Positions 8,512 through 16,793 of a stretch of DNA of 54,460 nucleotides are shown here, piece by piece; position 1 is the stretch's first letter; every line of letters begins with the position of its first letter. The DNA is from CAZBSE01 sp964494385 (lineage in GTDB: Bacteria > Actinomycetota > Humimicrobiia > Humimicrobiales > Humimicrobiaceae): positions 1 through 54,460 of the forward strand of contig CAZBSE010000011.1 in the NCBI GenBank assembly GCA_964494385.1, given 5' to 3'. A program made the position numbers and the translations under genes. A model generated the notes under the pieces. That model saw nothing but the letters and a program-made list of their open reading frames with translations. It did not search any database and was not told where the DNA came from.

Positions 8512-11500
8512 GTGAGTTTATATATAGGTTATGATGTAGGTTCTACCAGCGTCAACAGGGCAATAATGAATGAAAAGGCGGAGATAGTGGAAATTCTCCC
8601 CTATACCAGGCACTTAGGGGAGCCCGTGAAAATAATTAAAAATGATATTGAATCAATATGTAAGAGCAGTTATAAAAATAAAATTAACGGCATAGGCTTT
8701 ACCGGTTCGGGAGGTAAAGAGCTTGCATCCCTGCTTGGTCTTTGTTTTGTTAATGAAATAGAAGCTTTAGCAACCGCCATGAAGTCTTTATACAAGGATG
8801 CAAAAACGGTCATAGAAATCGGGGGGCAGGATTCTAAATTCATTGATCTGGCATTTGGCGATTATGCCATGAACGAGTTATGTGCAGCCGGCACCGGGTC
8901 CTTTCTTGATCAGCAGGCCTCAAGATTCGGGCTGACCATAGAGGAGTTTGCCCTGCTGGCATTAAAATCAAAAGCTCCGTCCACTATTGCAGGCAGGTGC
9001 AGCGTTTTTGCAAAATCGGATATGATTCACCTGCAGCAGGAAGCGGCAAGCGATGAAGATATAATACTTGGTCTGTGCTATGCAATGGCCAGGAGTTTCA
9101 AATCGGGAATTGTCAAGGGTAAAGAATTTATACCTCCTATAATCTTTTGCGGAGGAGTGTCTTTTAATAAGGCCATGATCAAAGCTTTTGAAGATGTGCT
9201 GGGGAAAAAATTAATAATACCGGAGCACAGGGCATCTATGGGAGCCGTAGGTGCCGCACTGAGTTTAAGCTCAAAAGTGATGCCGGAAAATCTGAACCTT
9301 AGACCATTTGCCGGTAAGCTGGATGACCATATCAGGAATTTTAAATACGCAAGTGAGACATTTTCTCCACTGACCCTCTCCAGATCCAAACTGCCTTCCG
9401 CAGGAACATATGAATATAAATTTAGCGGTAAAAAAGTTGATGCCTATATCGGCATAGATGTGGGTTCGATAAGCACCAACGTTGTGGCCATAGATAAAAA
9501 CAAAAGGCTAATTGAGAAATGTTATCTTAGAACGGCAGGCAGGCCCATAGAGGCGGTAAGGAAAGGCATAGAAATCATTGGGAAAAAAGTCGGAGACAGG
9601 ATCAATGTTAAAGGAGCGGGAACCACAGGTTCCGGCAGGTATCTGACAGGGGATTTTGTTGGCGCGGACATAGTAATCAATGAAATAACCGCACAGGCAA
9701 CGGCAGCGGCTGATATTGACAGTTCGGTTGACACCATTTTTGAGATCGGCGGCCAGGATTCTAAATTTATATCCCTGGAAGACGGCGTAGTGGTAGATTT
9801 TGAGATGAATAAGGTATGTGCCGCCGGAACGGGTTCTTTTCTTGAGGAGCAGGCTGAAAGATTTGATATAAAAATTGAAGAATTTGGCGATATGGCACTG
9901 AGGGCAAAGAAACCCCTGAACCTGGGAGAGCGCTGCACGGTTTTTATGGAAACTAATGTTTACTCTCATTACCAAAAAGGCGCCGGAATTGAGGATATCC
10001 TGGCCGGTCTTGCTTATTCTATTGTCATGAATTATATAAACAGGGTGGTCGGAAGAAAAAAGATAGGCAATAAAATTTTTTTTCAGGGTGCGGTTGCATT
10101 TAACAAATCAGTAATAGCTGCTTTTGAAAATTATCTGGAAAAAGAATTAATTGTGCCCGCAAACCATGAAGTAACCGGAGCCATAGGAACAGCAATTAAG
10201 GTACTTGAAACCTCCCTCCAGCAAACGAAATTCAGGGGATTTGAGAATATATCTGCAGTAAGTTACTCTCATAGTTCTTTTGAGTGCAAAGGATGCCCCA
10301 ACAGGTGTGAAATAAAAAGGATTTCCATAAAAGGCCAGCCTCCGTTATTCTATGGGGGAAGATGCGAAAAATATGAAAAAGGAAACTCTGCCGGCAGCGA
10401 TATCCCGGATTATTTTGAGGAGCGGGAGAAAATGCTCCTTGGCAGCAGCAGTCCGCAAAAACATAAAGGAGCAAAGAAAGTCGGCATACCTTATTCAATG
10501 CTTACCCATGAATTCTATCCTTTCTGGAACGCATTTTTCTCTGAGCTGGGTTTGGATTTTATACTATCGGACAAGACCAATAAGAAGATAATTAATGACG
10601 GCCTCCAGTGTTCGGTAGCGGAAACCTGTTTCCCCATGAAGGCTACCCTGGGACATGTTAAAAATCTTTTAGAAAAAGGGGTAGATTACCTGTTTTTACC
10701 TACAACCAGGGATATGCCCACAAAAGAAAAAAATATTAAAGGCGATAGAACCGGAAGCTATCCATGTCCTTTTATTCAGGGAACCTGGTCAATTGTAAAA
10801 TCTGCAATAGATACGGGAGGAGTTAAGATACTTGCGCCTGTTCTTAATTTTAGCTTTAAGGAATATATAAAAGAAAAGCAGTTAACCGCTCTGGGAAAAG
10901 AACTGGGGAAGGACAGGAGACAGGTAAACAGGGCGATAAAGGAAGCCTATAGTGCCCAGGAGGAATTTTACTCATCGATTAAAAAAAGAGGGAAAGAAGT
11001 GCTTGGCAGCCTGGGCCGTGACGAGGTTGCGATTGTTATAGTCGGCAGGTCATATAACAGCTGCGACAGAGCAATAAGTATGGATGTTCCCAGAAAGTTA
11101 AGAGAGCTTGGATTTAAGGTTATTCCTATTGATTTTCTACCCGTTGATTCGGTTGATATTTCTAAAGAGTGGCCGAATCTGTACTGGGAATTCGGAGATA
11201 GAATAATGAGTGCGGCGCGTCTGATAAATGAAGACAAAAGGCTTTATCCTGTCTATATTACCAATTTCGGCTGCGGACCTGACTCTTTCATCCTGCAGTA
11301 CTTTGAAAGGGAAATGGACAGGCCGTTTTTAAAGCTGGAGGTGGATGAACATTCTGCAGGAGCGGGAGTAATAACCAGGTGTGAGGCATTTATAGATTCT
11401 CTTAATAATGTGAAAAATAAAAAAAGTTTTTCACCGGGTCAGATAAAAACAACAGAGAAAGATGCTGTTTTTAAAAAAAGTCAGGGAAGGATCATATATA

Positions 11501-12795
11501 TTCCTTACATGGGCGATGGCGCTATTGTTTTAAAGTCCGCTTTCAGGTCGGTGGGAATCGATGCGGAAATGCTGTATTCTGATGATGAAACACTGAAACT
11601 GGGAAGAAGATATACTCTTGGAAAAGAATGTTACCCTTTTATTATAACCACCGGGGATATTATAAAGACATTAAGGCACAATGATCCTAAAAAAGTGGCT
11701 TTCCTGATGCCGCAGACATATGGGCCCTGCAGGTTCGGGCAGTATAATAAGATGCAGAAGATAATAATAAAAGAATTGGGCTACCATGATATTCCCATCA
11801 TCGCTCCCGGGGCACCGGAAGTGGGTCAATTTTACCGTGAATACGATATGCAGGGGTTAAGGGGTTTCAGCATGCTGCTAAAAGCAATGTTCGGTATCTT
11901 TACCGTTGACCACCTAAACAAGATGCTCAGGCAAACGAGACCCTATGAACTGGAAAAGGGGATAACAGATAAGATTTATAATAAATTAATAGACGATGTA
12001 TGCCAATCCGTAGAAAATGGTTCCATGACCGGAACACTGGGCAAAATGGTTGATATCTTAGGAGATGCCAGAAAAGAATTCGAAAACATACCGGTTAAAA
12101 AAACAGATAAACCGTTAATTGGAATAGTAGGCGAGATATTTGTAAGAAATCATCCTTACAGCAACAATGAGATCATAAGAAGAGTTGAGGCACAGGGCGG
12201 TGAAGTAATAATCCCCGATTTTGCGGAATGGCCGGATCATACTACTGCCACCAGAAAATTAGACATTATGACCAAACAAACCGATCTTTATTATAAGATT
12301 TTAAGATCATTCAGCTCCAATGGCAACGGAACAGGAGGAAGCAAGGATTATGGCAGATTATCCGAACTTACCGGCGACTTTGCAAGAGGTATAAGATTTT
12401 ATATTTTAAACAGGACTTTAAATATATTCCTGGGATACTGCCACCATAAACTGGAAAAACCGCTGAATGGCTTTTTAAGAGAAGATGGGGAAAGCGGTAT
12501 TTACGATATCTGGGATAATGCGGAACCTTACATAATAAAATGGTTCGGAGAAGCCGCACTGAGTATTGGCAAATCGGTGAATTGGATCAAAAACGGTGCC
12601 CATGGAATTATAAATGTATTGCCCTTCACCTGCATACCCGGGAATATTGTCAATGCTGTTTCAAAGAGGATCAGGGAAGAATACAGGATACCCTGGTTGA
12701 ATCTTGCCTTTGACGGACTGGAGCAGGAGACCACTGAAACCCGGCTGGAAGCCTTTGTATATCAGACCAAACAATATATGGCCGGTAAAAAGTAG
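8512..12795 (+). CDS. Giant 2-hydroxyacyl-CoA dehydratase activator-family protein with two ATPase domains
   Basis: A 1,427-residue cytosolic protein. Two BadF/BadG/BcrA/BcrD-type ASKHA ATPase domains sit in tandem (about 1-255 and 315-565), each starting with a phosphate loop (GYDVGSTSVN; GIDVGSISTN). Each has the cysteines that in homodimeric HgdC-type activators hold a bridging [4Fe-4S] cluster (CAAGTGSFLDQQ with GRCSVF; CAAGTGSFLEEQ with GERCTVF). Then come a CKGCPNRC cluster (about 586-593), a DUF2229 region (IPYSMLTHEFYPFWNAFF) and an HgdB-like C-terminal part (YGPCRFGQYNKMQ). Having both ATPase sites in one chain could allow an intramolecular activase dimer. Known members drive ATP-dependent low-potential electron transfer to dehydratases; the target here is unknown and no hgdAB lies nearby. 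GTG start. Confidence 0.88.
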   Translation: MSLYIGYDVGSTSVNRAIMNEKAEIVEILPYTRHLGEPVKIIKNDIESICKSSYKNKINGIGFTGSGGKELASLLGLCFVNEIEALATAMKSLYKDAKTVIEIGGQDSKFIDLAFGDYAMNELCAAGTGSFLDQQASRFGLTIEEFALLALKSKAPSTIAGRCSVFAKSDMIHLQQEAASDEDIILGLCYAMARSFKSGIVKGKEFIPPIIFCGGVSFNKAMIKAFEDVLGKKLIIPEHRASMGAVGAALSLSSKVMPENLNLRPFAGKLDDHIRNFKYASETFSPLTLSRSKLPSAGTYEYKFSGKKVDAYIGIDVGSISTNVVAIDKNKRLIEKCYLRTAGRPIEAVRKGIEIIGKKVGDRINVKGAGTTGSGRYLTGDFVGADIVINEITAQATAAADIDSSVDTIFEIGGQDSKFISLEDGVVVDFEMNKVCAAGTGSFLEEQAERFDIKIEEFGDMALRAKKPLNLGERCTVFMETNVYSHYQKGAGIEDILAGLAYSIVMNYINRVVGRKKIGNKIFFQGAVAFNKSVIAAFENYLEKELIVPANHEVTGAIGTAIKVLETSLQQTKFRGFENISAVSYSHSSFECKGCPNRCEIKRISIKGQPPLFYGGRCEKYEKGNSAGSDIPDYFEEREKMLLGSSSPQKHKGAKKVGIPYSMLTHEFYPFWNAFFSELGLDFILSDKTNKKIINDGLQCSVAETCFPMKATLGHVKNLLEKGVDYLFLPTTRDMPTKEKNIKGDRTGSYPCPFIQGTWSIVKSAIDTGGVKILAPVLNFSFKEYIKEKQLTALGKELGKDRRQVNRAIKEAYSAQEEFYSSIKKRGKEVLGSLGRDEVAIVIVGRSYNSCDRAISMDVPRKLRELGFKVIPIDFLPVDSVDISKEWPNLYWEFGDRIMSAARLINEDKRLYPVYITNFGCGPDSFILQYFEREMDRPFLKLEVDEHSAGAGVITRCEAFIDSLNNVKNKKSFSPGQIKTTEKDAVFKKSQGRIIYIPYMGDGAIVLKSAFRSVGIDAEMLYSDDETLKLGRRYTLGKECYPFIITTGDIIKTLRHNDPKKVAFLMPQTYGPCRFGQYNKMQKIIIKELGYHDIPIIAPGAPEVGQFYREYDMQGLRGFSMLLKAMFGIFTVDHLNKMLRQTRPYELEKGITDKIYNKLIDDVCQSVENGSMTGTLGKMVDILGDARKEFENIPVKKTDKPLIGIVGEIFVRNHPYSNNEIIRRVEAQGGEVIIPDFAEWPDHTTATRKLDIMTKQTDLYYKILRSFSSNGNGTGGSKDYGRLSELTGDFARGIRFYILNRTLNIFLGYCHHKLEKPLNGFLREDGESGIYDIWDNAEPYIIKWFGEAALSIGKSVNWIKNGAHGIINVLPFTCIPGNIVNAVSKRIREEYRIPWLNLAFDGLEQETTETRLEAFVYQTKQYMAGKK

Positions 12796-13168
12796 AGTAT
12801 AAAATTACAATTGGCCAAGGTAAAGTTTTTTTTCAACAATTTACGCCCGTAAGGGGATATTAAAAAATTTTAAATTTGCTGCAGCTGCTGTTTCGTGCTT
12901 TTTAAGATACCATTAATTTTATCAGTTTTCCTATCGGTATAAATTTTTCCACCTTTCTTTTTACTATGAGATATAGTTTCTATCTTGTATCTGCATATAG
13001 CATTTTACTTAAGAAAGATAAAAGCTGCGGTATTATAAAAAAAATTTAAAAAAATTTTAATGATAATAGTTACTGGCCATAAACTTTAAACTGGTTAAAA
13101 AGATTAAGATATAAGGCATATTTCTATTTTTAACCCTGAATTTATGTCTGATTAGAGATAAATTTATG
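12796..13168 (+). other. Gene-free AT-rich spacer
   Basis: About 370 bases between the activase gene and the first toxin-antitoxin promoter. It is rich in A and T runs, with stops in all frames and no tRNA-like or terminator-like hairpin that I could recognise. The 3' end of the activase transcript has only a weak T-run (about 12825-12833). Confidence 0.5.
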
Positions 13169-13197
13169 TTTACGATTCATAAAAATAAGAATATAAT
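13169..13197 (+). promoter_or_regulatory. Probable promoter of the first VapBC pair
   Basis: TTTACG (13169-13174), a 17-base spacer and a perfect TATAAT (13192-13197) lie 39 bases before the antitoxin start. The predicted start near 13204 gives a leader of about 32 bases containing the AGGTGG ribosome site (13221-13226). Confidence 0.55.
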
Positions 13198-13235
13198 TTT
13201 AATGGAAGCTAATATTTTTAAGGTGGGTGATGATA

Positions 13236-13535
13236 ATGGTGAAAATTAATGTGTCGGTTCCTGAAGATTTTCTGGCAGAGATTGACAGATATAAAAAAAT
13301 TAAAAGCATTACAAGGTCACAGTTTATAATTGATGCGGCAAAAAATTATTTTAATACCATTGAATCTGCGTTAGCTGCAGAGCGCAAAAAAGATGCAATA
13401 AACAGGTTGAAAGAAACAAGGCAGGAGATAATGGAACTGATCTCAACAGAAAAAGAAATAAACGTGGTCGAATATTTAAGGAAAATGAGATTGGAACACG
13501 GGAAAGAGATAGAAAAAAGAGTTATTGGAAAATAG
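13236..13535 (+). CDS. vapB: Ribbon-helix-helix antitoxin (VapB-like)
   Basis: A 99-residue protein whose first 45 residues have the ribbon-helix-helix pattern (MVKINVSVPEDFLAEIDRYKK, then SITRSQFIIDAAKNYF): a beta strand followed by two helices, which dimerises to bind operator DNA. The C-terminal half is charged and helical, as expected for the part that wraps and neutralises a toxin. The ATG at 13236 is nine bases after AGGTGG and gives the clean RHH N-terminus; GTG 13227 and ATG 13230 are also in frame but overlap or crowd the ribosome site. Its stop abuts the start of the PIN toxin, so the two are cotranscribed and translationally coupled. Autoregulation is inferred. Confidence 0.8.
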   Translation: MVKINVSVPEDFLAEIDRYKKIKSITRSQFIIDAAKNYFNTIESALAAERKKDAINRLKETRQEIMELISTEKEINVVEYLRKMRLEHGKEIEKRVIGK

Positions 13536-14006
13536 ATGGAATTAAATGAGTTTATAATCAAAGAAGATATTAAGAGAAAATATATTCTTGATGCTTCTGT
13601 AATCATAAAATGGTATTTTTTTGAAAATGAGTCTGATCTTGAAGGTGCCAACTATATTCATGAAAAAGTTACCAGAGATGAAATCATTATTGCTTCTCCA
13701 GATCTAATGATTTATGAAGTTTTAAACTTTTTCATTTTTAAATCGAAAATTCCTTCCGGCAAAATAGCCGATATATTATCGGAATTAAATGATATCATTT
13801 TTATTATCAATACAGACATTTCGGTTCAAAAAAAAGCTTTTGAAATATCAAGAAAGATTAAAAATACTATTTATGACTCTTTATATCTGGCGTTATCTCA
13901 ATCACTTGACTGTCCGCTAATAACAGCTGATAATAAATTAAAACAGGATGCCGAAAAAGAAAATTATTCTGTTCTGTTATTATCTGAATTTAAAAGCACG
14001 TATTAA
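13536..14006 (+). CDS. vapC: PIN-domain ribonuclease toxin (VapC-like)
   Basis: A 156-residue PIN nuclease, the toxin of the pair. The acidic metal-binding residues are in their usual places: D19 in YILDASVIIKW, E61 in IYEVLN, D114 in TIYDSLYLAL and D132 in TADNKL. The first 15 residues form an extra N-terminal segment before the beta strand of the fold. Family members cleave tRNA or rRNA; the target here cannot be read from sequence. It starts directly after the antitoxin stop with no spacer. Base composition is poorer in GC than the flanking housekeeping genes, in line with a mobile module. The next gene, tmk, is unrelated. Confidence 0.83.
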   Translation: MELNEFIIKEDIKRKYILDASVIIKWYFFENESDLEGANYIHEKVTRDEIIIASPDLMIYEVLNFFIFKSKIPSGKIADILSELNDIIFIINTDISVQKKAFEISRKIKNTIYDSLYLALSQSLDCPLITADNKLKQDAEKENYSVLLLSEFKSTY

Positions 14007-14078
14007 AGTTTTAAAATTCCTGGTATTAAGATATTATTATTCAAGATATTTTAATCACAAAATAATAGGTTGATTCTT

Positions 14079-14717
14079 ATGATGAAAAAAGGACTGTTTA
14101 TAACATTTGAGGGCCCTGACGGAGCGGGAAAAACCACTCAGATAAAGCTTTTATATGACTATTTGAAACAGGAAGGGTTTGATGTTGTCGTCACTATTGA
14201 ACCCGGCGGCACTGTAATCGGTCAAAAAATTAGAAAAATACTTCTGGATAAAAAAAATGCAGGAATATCCCATAAAGCCGAAACACTTCTTTTTTTGGCT
14301 TCCAGGGCAGAGCTGGTATCAAAATTAATAACGCCGGCCCTAAATGAGGGCAAGATTGTAATATGCGATAGGTTTTTTGATTCCACGGTAGTATATCAGG
14401 GAATAGCAAGAGATCTGGGAAAGAAACGGATCCTGGATATGAGTCTCTGGTCTACAGGTGGAATAGTGCCCGACATAACCTTTTTACTGTCGATCAAGGC
14501 AGGCAGAGGCAAGAAAAGGATGGATAAGGCAAGTAAAAAAAGAGACAGGATCGAACTTGAAGAAAATAATTTTAGGGAAAAGATTTTTAAAGGTTATCTG
14601 AATATTGCAAATGAAAATAAGGATAGGTTCGTGATTATTGACGGCGAAGGGAATATCGAAGAAATTTTTAAAGAAATAAAAAGCAGGGTTAAACGGTATT
14701 TGAGAAATATAAAATGA
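14079..14717 (+). CDS. tmk: Thymidylate kinase
   Basis: Phosphorylates dTMP to dTDP with ATP in the cytosol. The P-loop FEGPDGAGKTTQ is at about residues 8-19 from the chosen start, the DR motif is in ICDRFFDSTVVYQG, and the lid is rich in basic residues (KKRMDKASKKRDR). At 212 residues the length is normal. I choose the ATG at 14079 (AGG 14067-14069 lies nine bases before); a TTG at 14070 is in frame but overlaps the ribosome-site region. The stop overlaps the holB start (ATGA at 14714-14717), giving the common tmk-holB pair. One less usual point is the short segment around the TMP-binding loop (EPGGTVIGQKIR rather than the common EPGGTxxxExIR), which needs an alignment to judge. Confidence 0.93.
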   Translation: MMKKGLFITFEGPDGAGKTTQIKLLYDYLKQEGFDVVVTIEPGGTVIGQKIRKILLDKKNAGISHKAETLLFLASRAELVSKLITPALNEGKIVICDRFFDSTVVYQGIARDLGKKRILDMSLWSTGGIVPDITFLLSIKAGRGKKRMDKASKKRDRIELEENNFREKIFKGYLNIANENKDRFVIIDGEGNIEEIFKEIKSRVKRYLRNIK

Positions 14718-15781
14718 AATTATTGGAAAGCACCAGTTTTTTAACCGAAGATAATATTAACCAGTCAAATATAAGGCTGCTTTCAACCATGATAGAAAGG
14801 GGCAGTATTTCAAATGCCTATCTGTTTTTTGGAAATAATATGAAACTTCTTAGCAGATTGGCGCTTATATTTGCCGCTTCCATTAATTGTGCCGATAACG
14901 GGTGCGGAGATTGCACTGTATGCAGGAACACGATAAAAGGCATTTATCCCAATGTTTTAATGGTAGAACCCGAAGGCAGCATTTTAAGGATAGAAGAAAT
15001 TGTAAAGCTGCAGAGATTTATTAATTTAAGCTCTTATAATACAGGCAAGAAAATATGTATAATCAAAGAATCCGAGCTCATGAATTCGGAAGCTGCCAAC
15101 AGGCTGCTTAAAACCCTGGAAGATCCTCCTGATAACGACAGTATATTTGTGCTGCTTACTGAGGACATATCAATTATGCTTCCTACGGTAGTATCCAGAT
15201 GTCTGGTTTACAACTGGAATTTTAAATTTATAGAAGAAAATCAGGAGGGAAAAGTTTTTGAGATTATGGCAAAGTATCTGGATGAGGGAATAAAAAAAAT
15301 AATAAAAATGCGTGAAAAACGGACCGGAATTTCAAACGTCTCTGTGGATCTTACTTTAAGGCTGGTTGAAATACTAAAAAAAATAGAAGCGGGCGTAAAG
15401 GCGGATATGGATAAAGAATTAGATGAAATAAAAAAAAGTGATTTTAAAAAAAGCGACATAAATAAATATATTGAAATCTTAAAATCAAGACATAAGAGAA
15501 AAATAAACAAATTTTATAATTTGGGTATGAGCAGGGTTTTTGATATAATATCTGCCTGGCTTGAAGATATACTTGCGGTAAAATTAGGAGCGAAGATGGA
15601 GATTTTAAATTTTAAAAAGAATTATTCTTTTATAAACAGCAGTGTTGGAAATATTAAGACAAATAAAATTTTTAAATTGATGCAGTTAATCGAAAAAAAC
15701 AGAAATTGTCTTAATTATTTAATTAACTCGGAACTGGCTCTGGATAATATTTTCCTTCAGTTTCAGGAAATATATGCATAA
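14714..15781 (+). CDS. holB: DNA polymerase III delta-prime subunit (clamp loader)
   Basis: A 355-residue AAA+ clamp-loader subunit. Four cysteines in NCADNGCGDCTVC (C59, C64, C67, C70) form the zinc module typical of delta-prime and gamma/tau, followed by VLMVEPEGSILRIEEIVKLQ, the helper motif LLKTLEDPP and the sensor-like SRC motif (TVVSRCLVY). The P-loop position reads FFGNNMKLLSR with no GKT, which fits delta-prime, a subunit that commonly does not bind ATP. The C-terminal half is lysine-rich and poorly conserved. It overlaps tmk by four bases and is followed closely by ricT, a very common bacterial order (tmk-holB-ricT). Confidence 0.88.
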   Translation: MKLLESTSFLTEDNINQSNIRLLSTMIERGSISNAYLFFGNNMKLLSRLALIFAASINCADNGCGDCTVCRNTIKGIYPNVLMVEPEGSILRIEEIVKLQRFINLSSYNTGKKICIIKESELMNSEAANRLLKTLEDPPDNDSIFVLLTEDISIMLPTVVSRCLVYNWNFKFIEENQEGKVFEIMAKYLDEGIKKIIKMREKRTGISNVSVDLTLRLVEILKKIEAGVKADMDKELDEIKKSDFKKSDINKYIEILKSRHKRKINKFYNLGMSRVFDIISAWLEDILAVKLGAKMEILNFKKNYSFINSSVGNIKTNKIFKLMQLIEKNRNCLNYLINSELALDNIFLQFQEIYA

Positions 15782-15793
15782 GAGGTGTATGTG

Positions 15794-16678
15794 ATGTCTT
15801 TAATCGTAGGAATAATGTTCCAAAAAAACGATACGGTACATTATTATGACCCTGCCGGAATTGAAATGGAAGTTGGGAACAAGGTCATATGCCATCTGGA
15901 TAATGGAAAAGAAATCGGAGAAGTAATCGTACCCCCGGTTGACATAAGCGAGAGCGATATTGCCACTCCTTTAAACAGGGTAATAAGAAAGGCTACCTAT
16001 TATGATCTATCGGTTGATGAATTAAACCAAACCAAGGAGAAAAAAGGATTTAAAAAATTTAACCAGCTGGCAAAGAAATATAATCTTAAGATGAAATTGG
16101 TAAGCGTACATGTGATGTTTGATAAAAGCAAGATGATATTTTACTTTACCTCCGAAAAAAGAGTGGATTTTAGAGAAATGGTAAAGGAGCTTGCTACTTA
16201 TTTTAAAATCAGAATAGAACTCAGGCAGATCGGGGTCAGGGATGAGGCAAAAATAGTGGGGGGATTGGGCCCATGCGGAATGAACCTGTGCTGTAAAAGT
16301 TTTTTGACTGACTTTGAATCTATTTCAATAAAGATGGCCAAGGATCAGAATCTTCCCTTGAATCCTTTCAAGATATCCGGGATATGCGGCAGGCTTATGT
16401 GCTGTCTGAAATATGAGCATGATTCATATAAAAAATTTATTGATAAGGCCCCGGAAAGGGGAATAAAAATAAAATGCAGTCACGGCAGCGGCGGGGTCTG
16501 CGGTTATGAACCTCTGAAGGAATCCATAATCGTGGAATTCAGCAATGAAACCAGGAAATCAGTTCCGCTTTCGGAAGTAGAGATTACAAAGGAACGTGTT
16601 GAAATAAAAGGGGATTATGTCAAAGAAGATAAGCCGGCAATGAAAAATAAAGGTCCTGCTAAATCCAGGGGTTCTTAG
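15794..16678 (+). CDS. ricT: PSP1-domain protein RicT (YaaT)
   Basis: A 294-residue PSP1 C-terminal-domain protein. In Bacillus subtilis RicT (YaaT) forms the Fe-S Ric/Y complex with YlbF and YmcA and affects RNase Y-dependent mRNA processing. The cysteines for the clusters are plain: GPCGMNLCC and GICGRLMCCLKYE, with further cysteines in IKCSHGSGGVCGYEP. The ATG at 15794 is eight bases after AGAGG (15781-15785); GTG codons at 15785 and 15791 are in frame but badly placed. It follows holB by 12 bases. No ylbF or ymcA homologue is in this window, so the function in this organism is inferred from the family only. Confidence 0.88.
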   Translation: MSLIVGIMFQKNDTVHYYDPAGIEMEVGNKVICHLDNGKEIGEVIVPPVDISESDIATPLNRVIRKATYYDLSVDELNQTKEKKGFKKFNQLAKKYNLKMKLVSVHVMFDKSKMIFYFTSEKRVDFREMVKELATYFKIRIELRQIGVRDEAKIVGGLGPCGMNLCCKSFLTDFESISIKMAKDQNLPLNPFKISGICGRLMCCLKYEHDSYKKFIDKAPERGIKIKCSHGSGGVCGYEPLKESIIVEFSNETRKSVPLSEVEITKERVEIKGDYVKEDKPAMKNKGPAKSRGS

Positions 16679-16702
16679 AAAGCTGTATTTTTTAATTTAT
16701 TG

Positions 16703-16778
16703 GCCGGCGTAGCTCAACTGGTAGAGCAGCTCATTCGTAATGAGCAGGTTATCGGTTCAAGTCCGGTCGTCGGCTCCA
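16703..16778 (+). tRNA. tRNA-Thr (anticodon CGT)
   Basis: A complete 76-base cloverleaf. Acceptor GCCGGCG (16703-16709) pairs with CGTCGGC (16768-16774) with one G-U; the D arm starts GCTC; the anticodon stem GCTCA/TGAGC encloses the loop TTCGTAA with anticodon CGT at 16736-16738, reading ACG codons; the T arm is ATCGG-TTCAAGT-CCGGT. The discriminator is T and CCA is encoded (16776-16778). It sits between ricT and argS on the same strand, 24 bases after the ricT stop and 15 bases before the argS start, so it is probably transcribed in the same operon. Confidence 0.97.
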
Positions 16779-16793
16779 GGGAGAAGTAAGCTA

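Noticed and set aside
14714..15781. holB as a broken gene because the P-loop lacks GKT
   Set aside because: Delta-prime subunits often lack a working P-loop; the zinc module, SRC motif and full length are intact.
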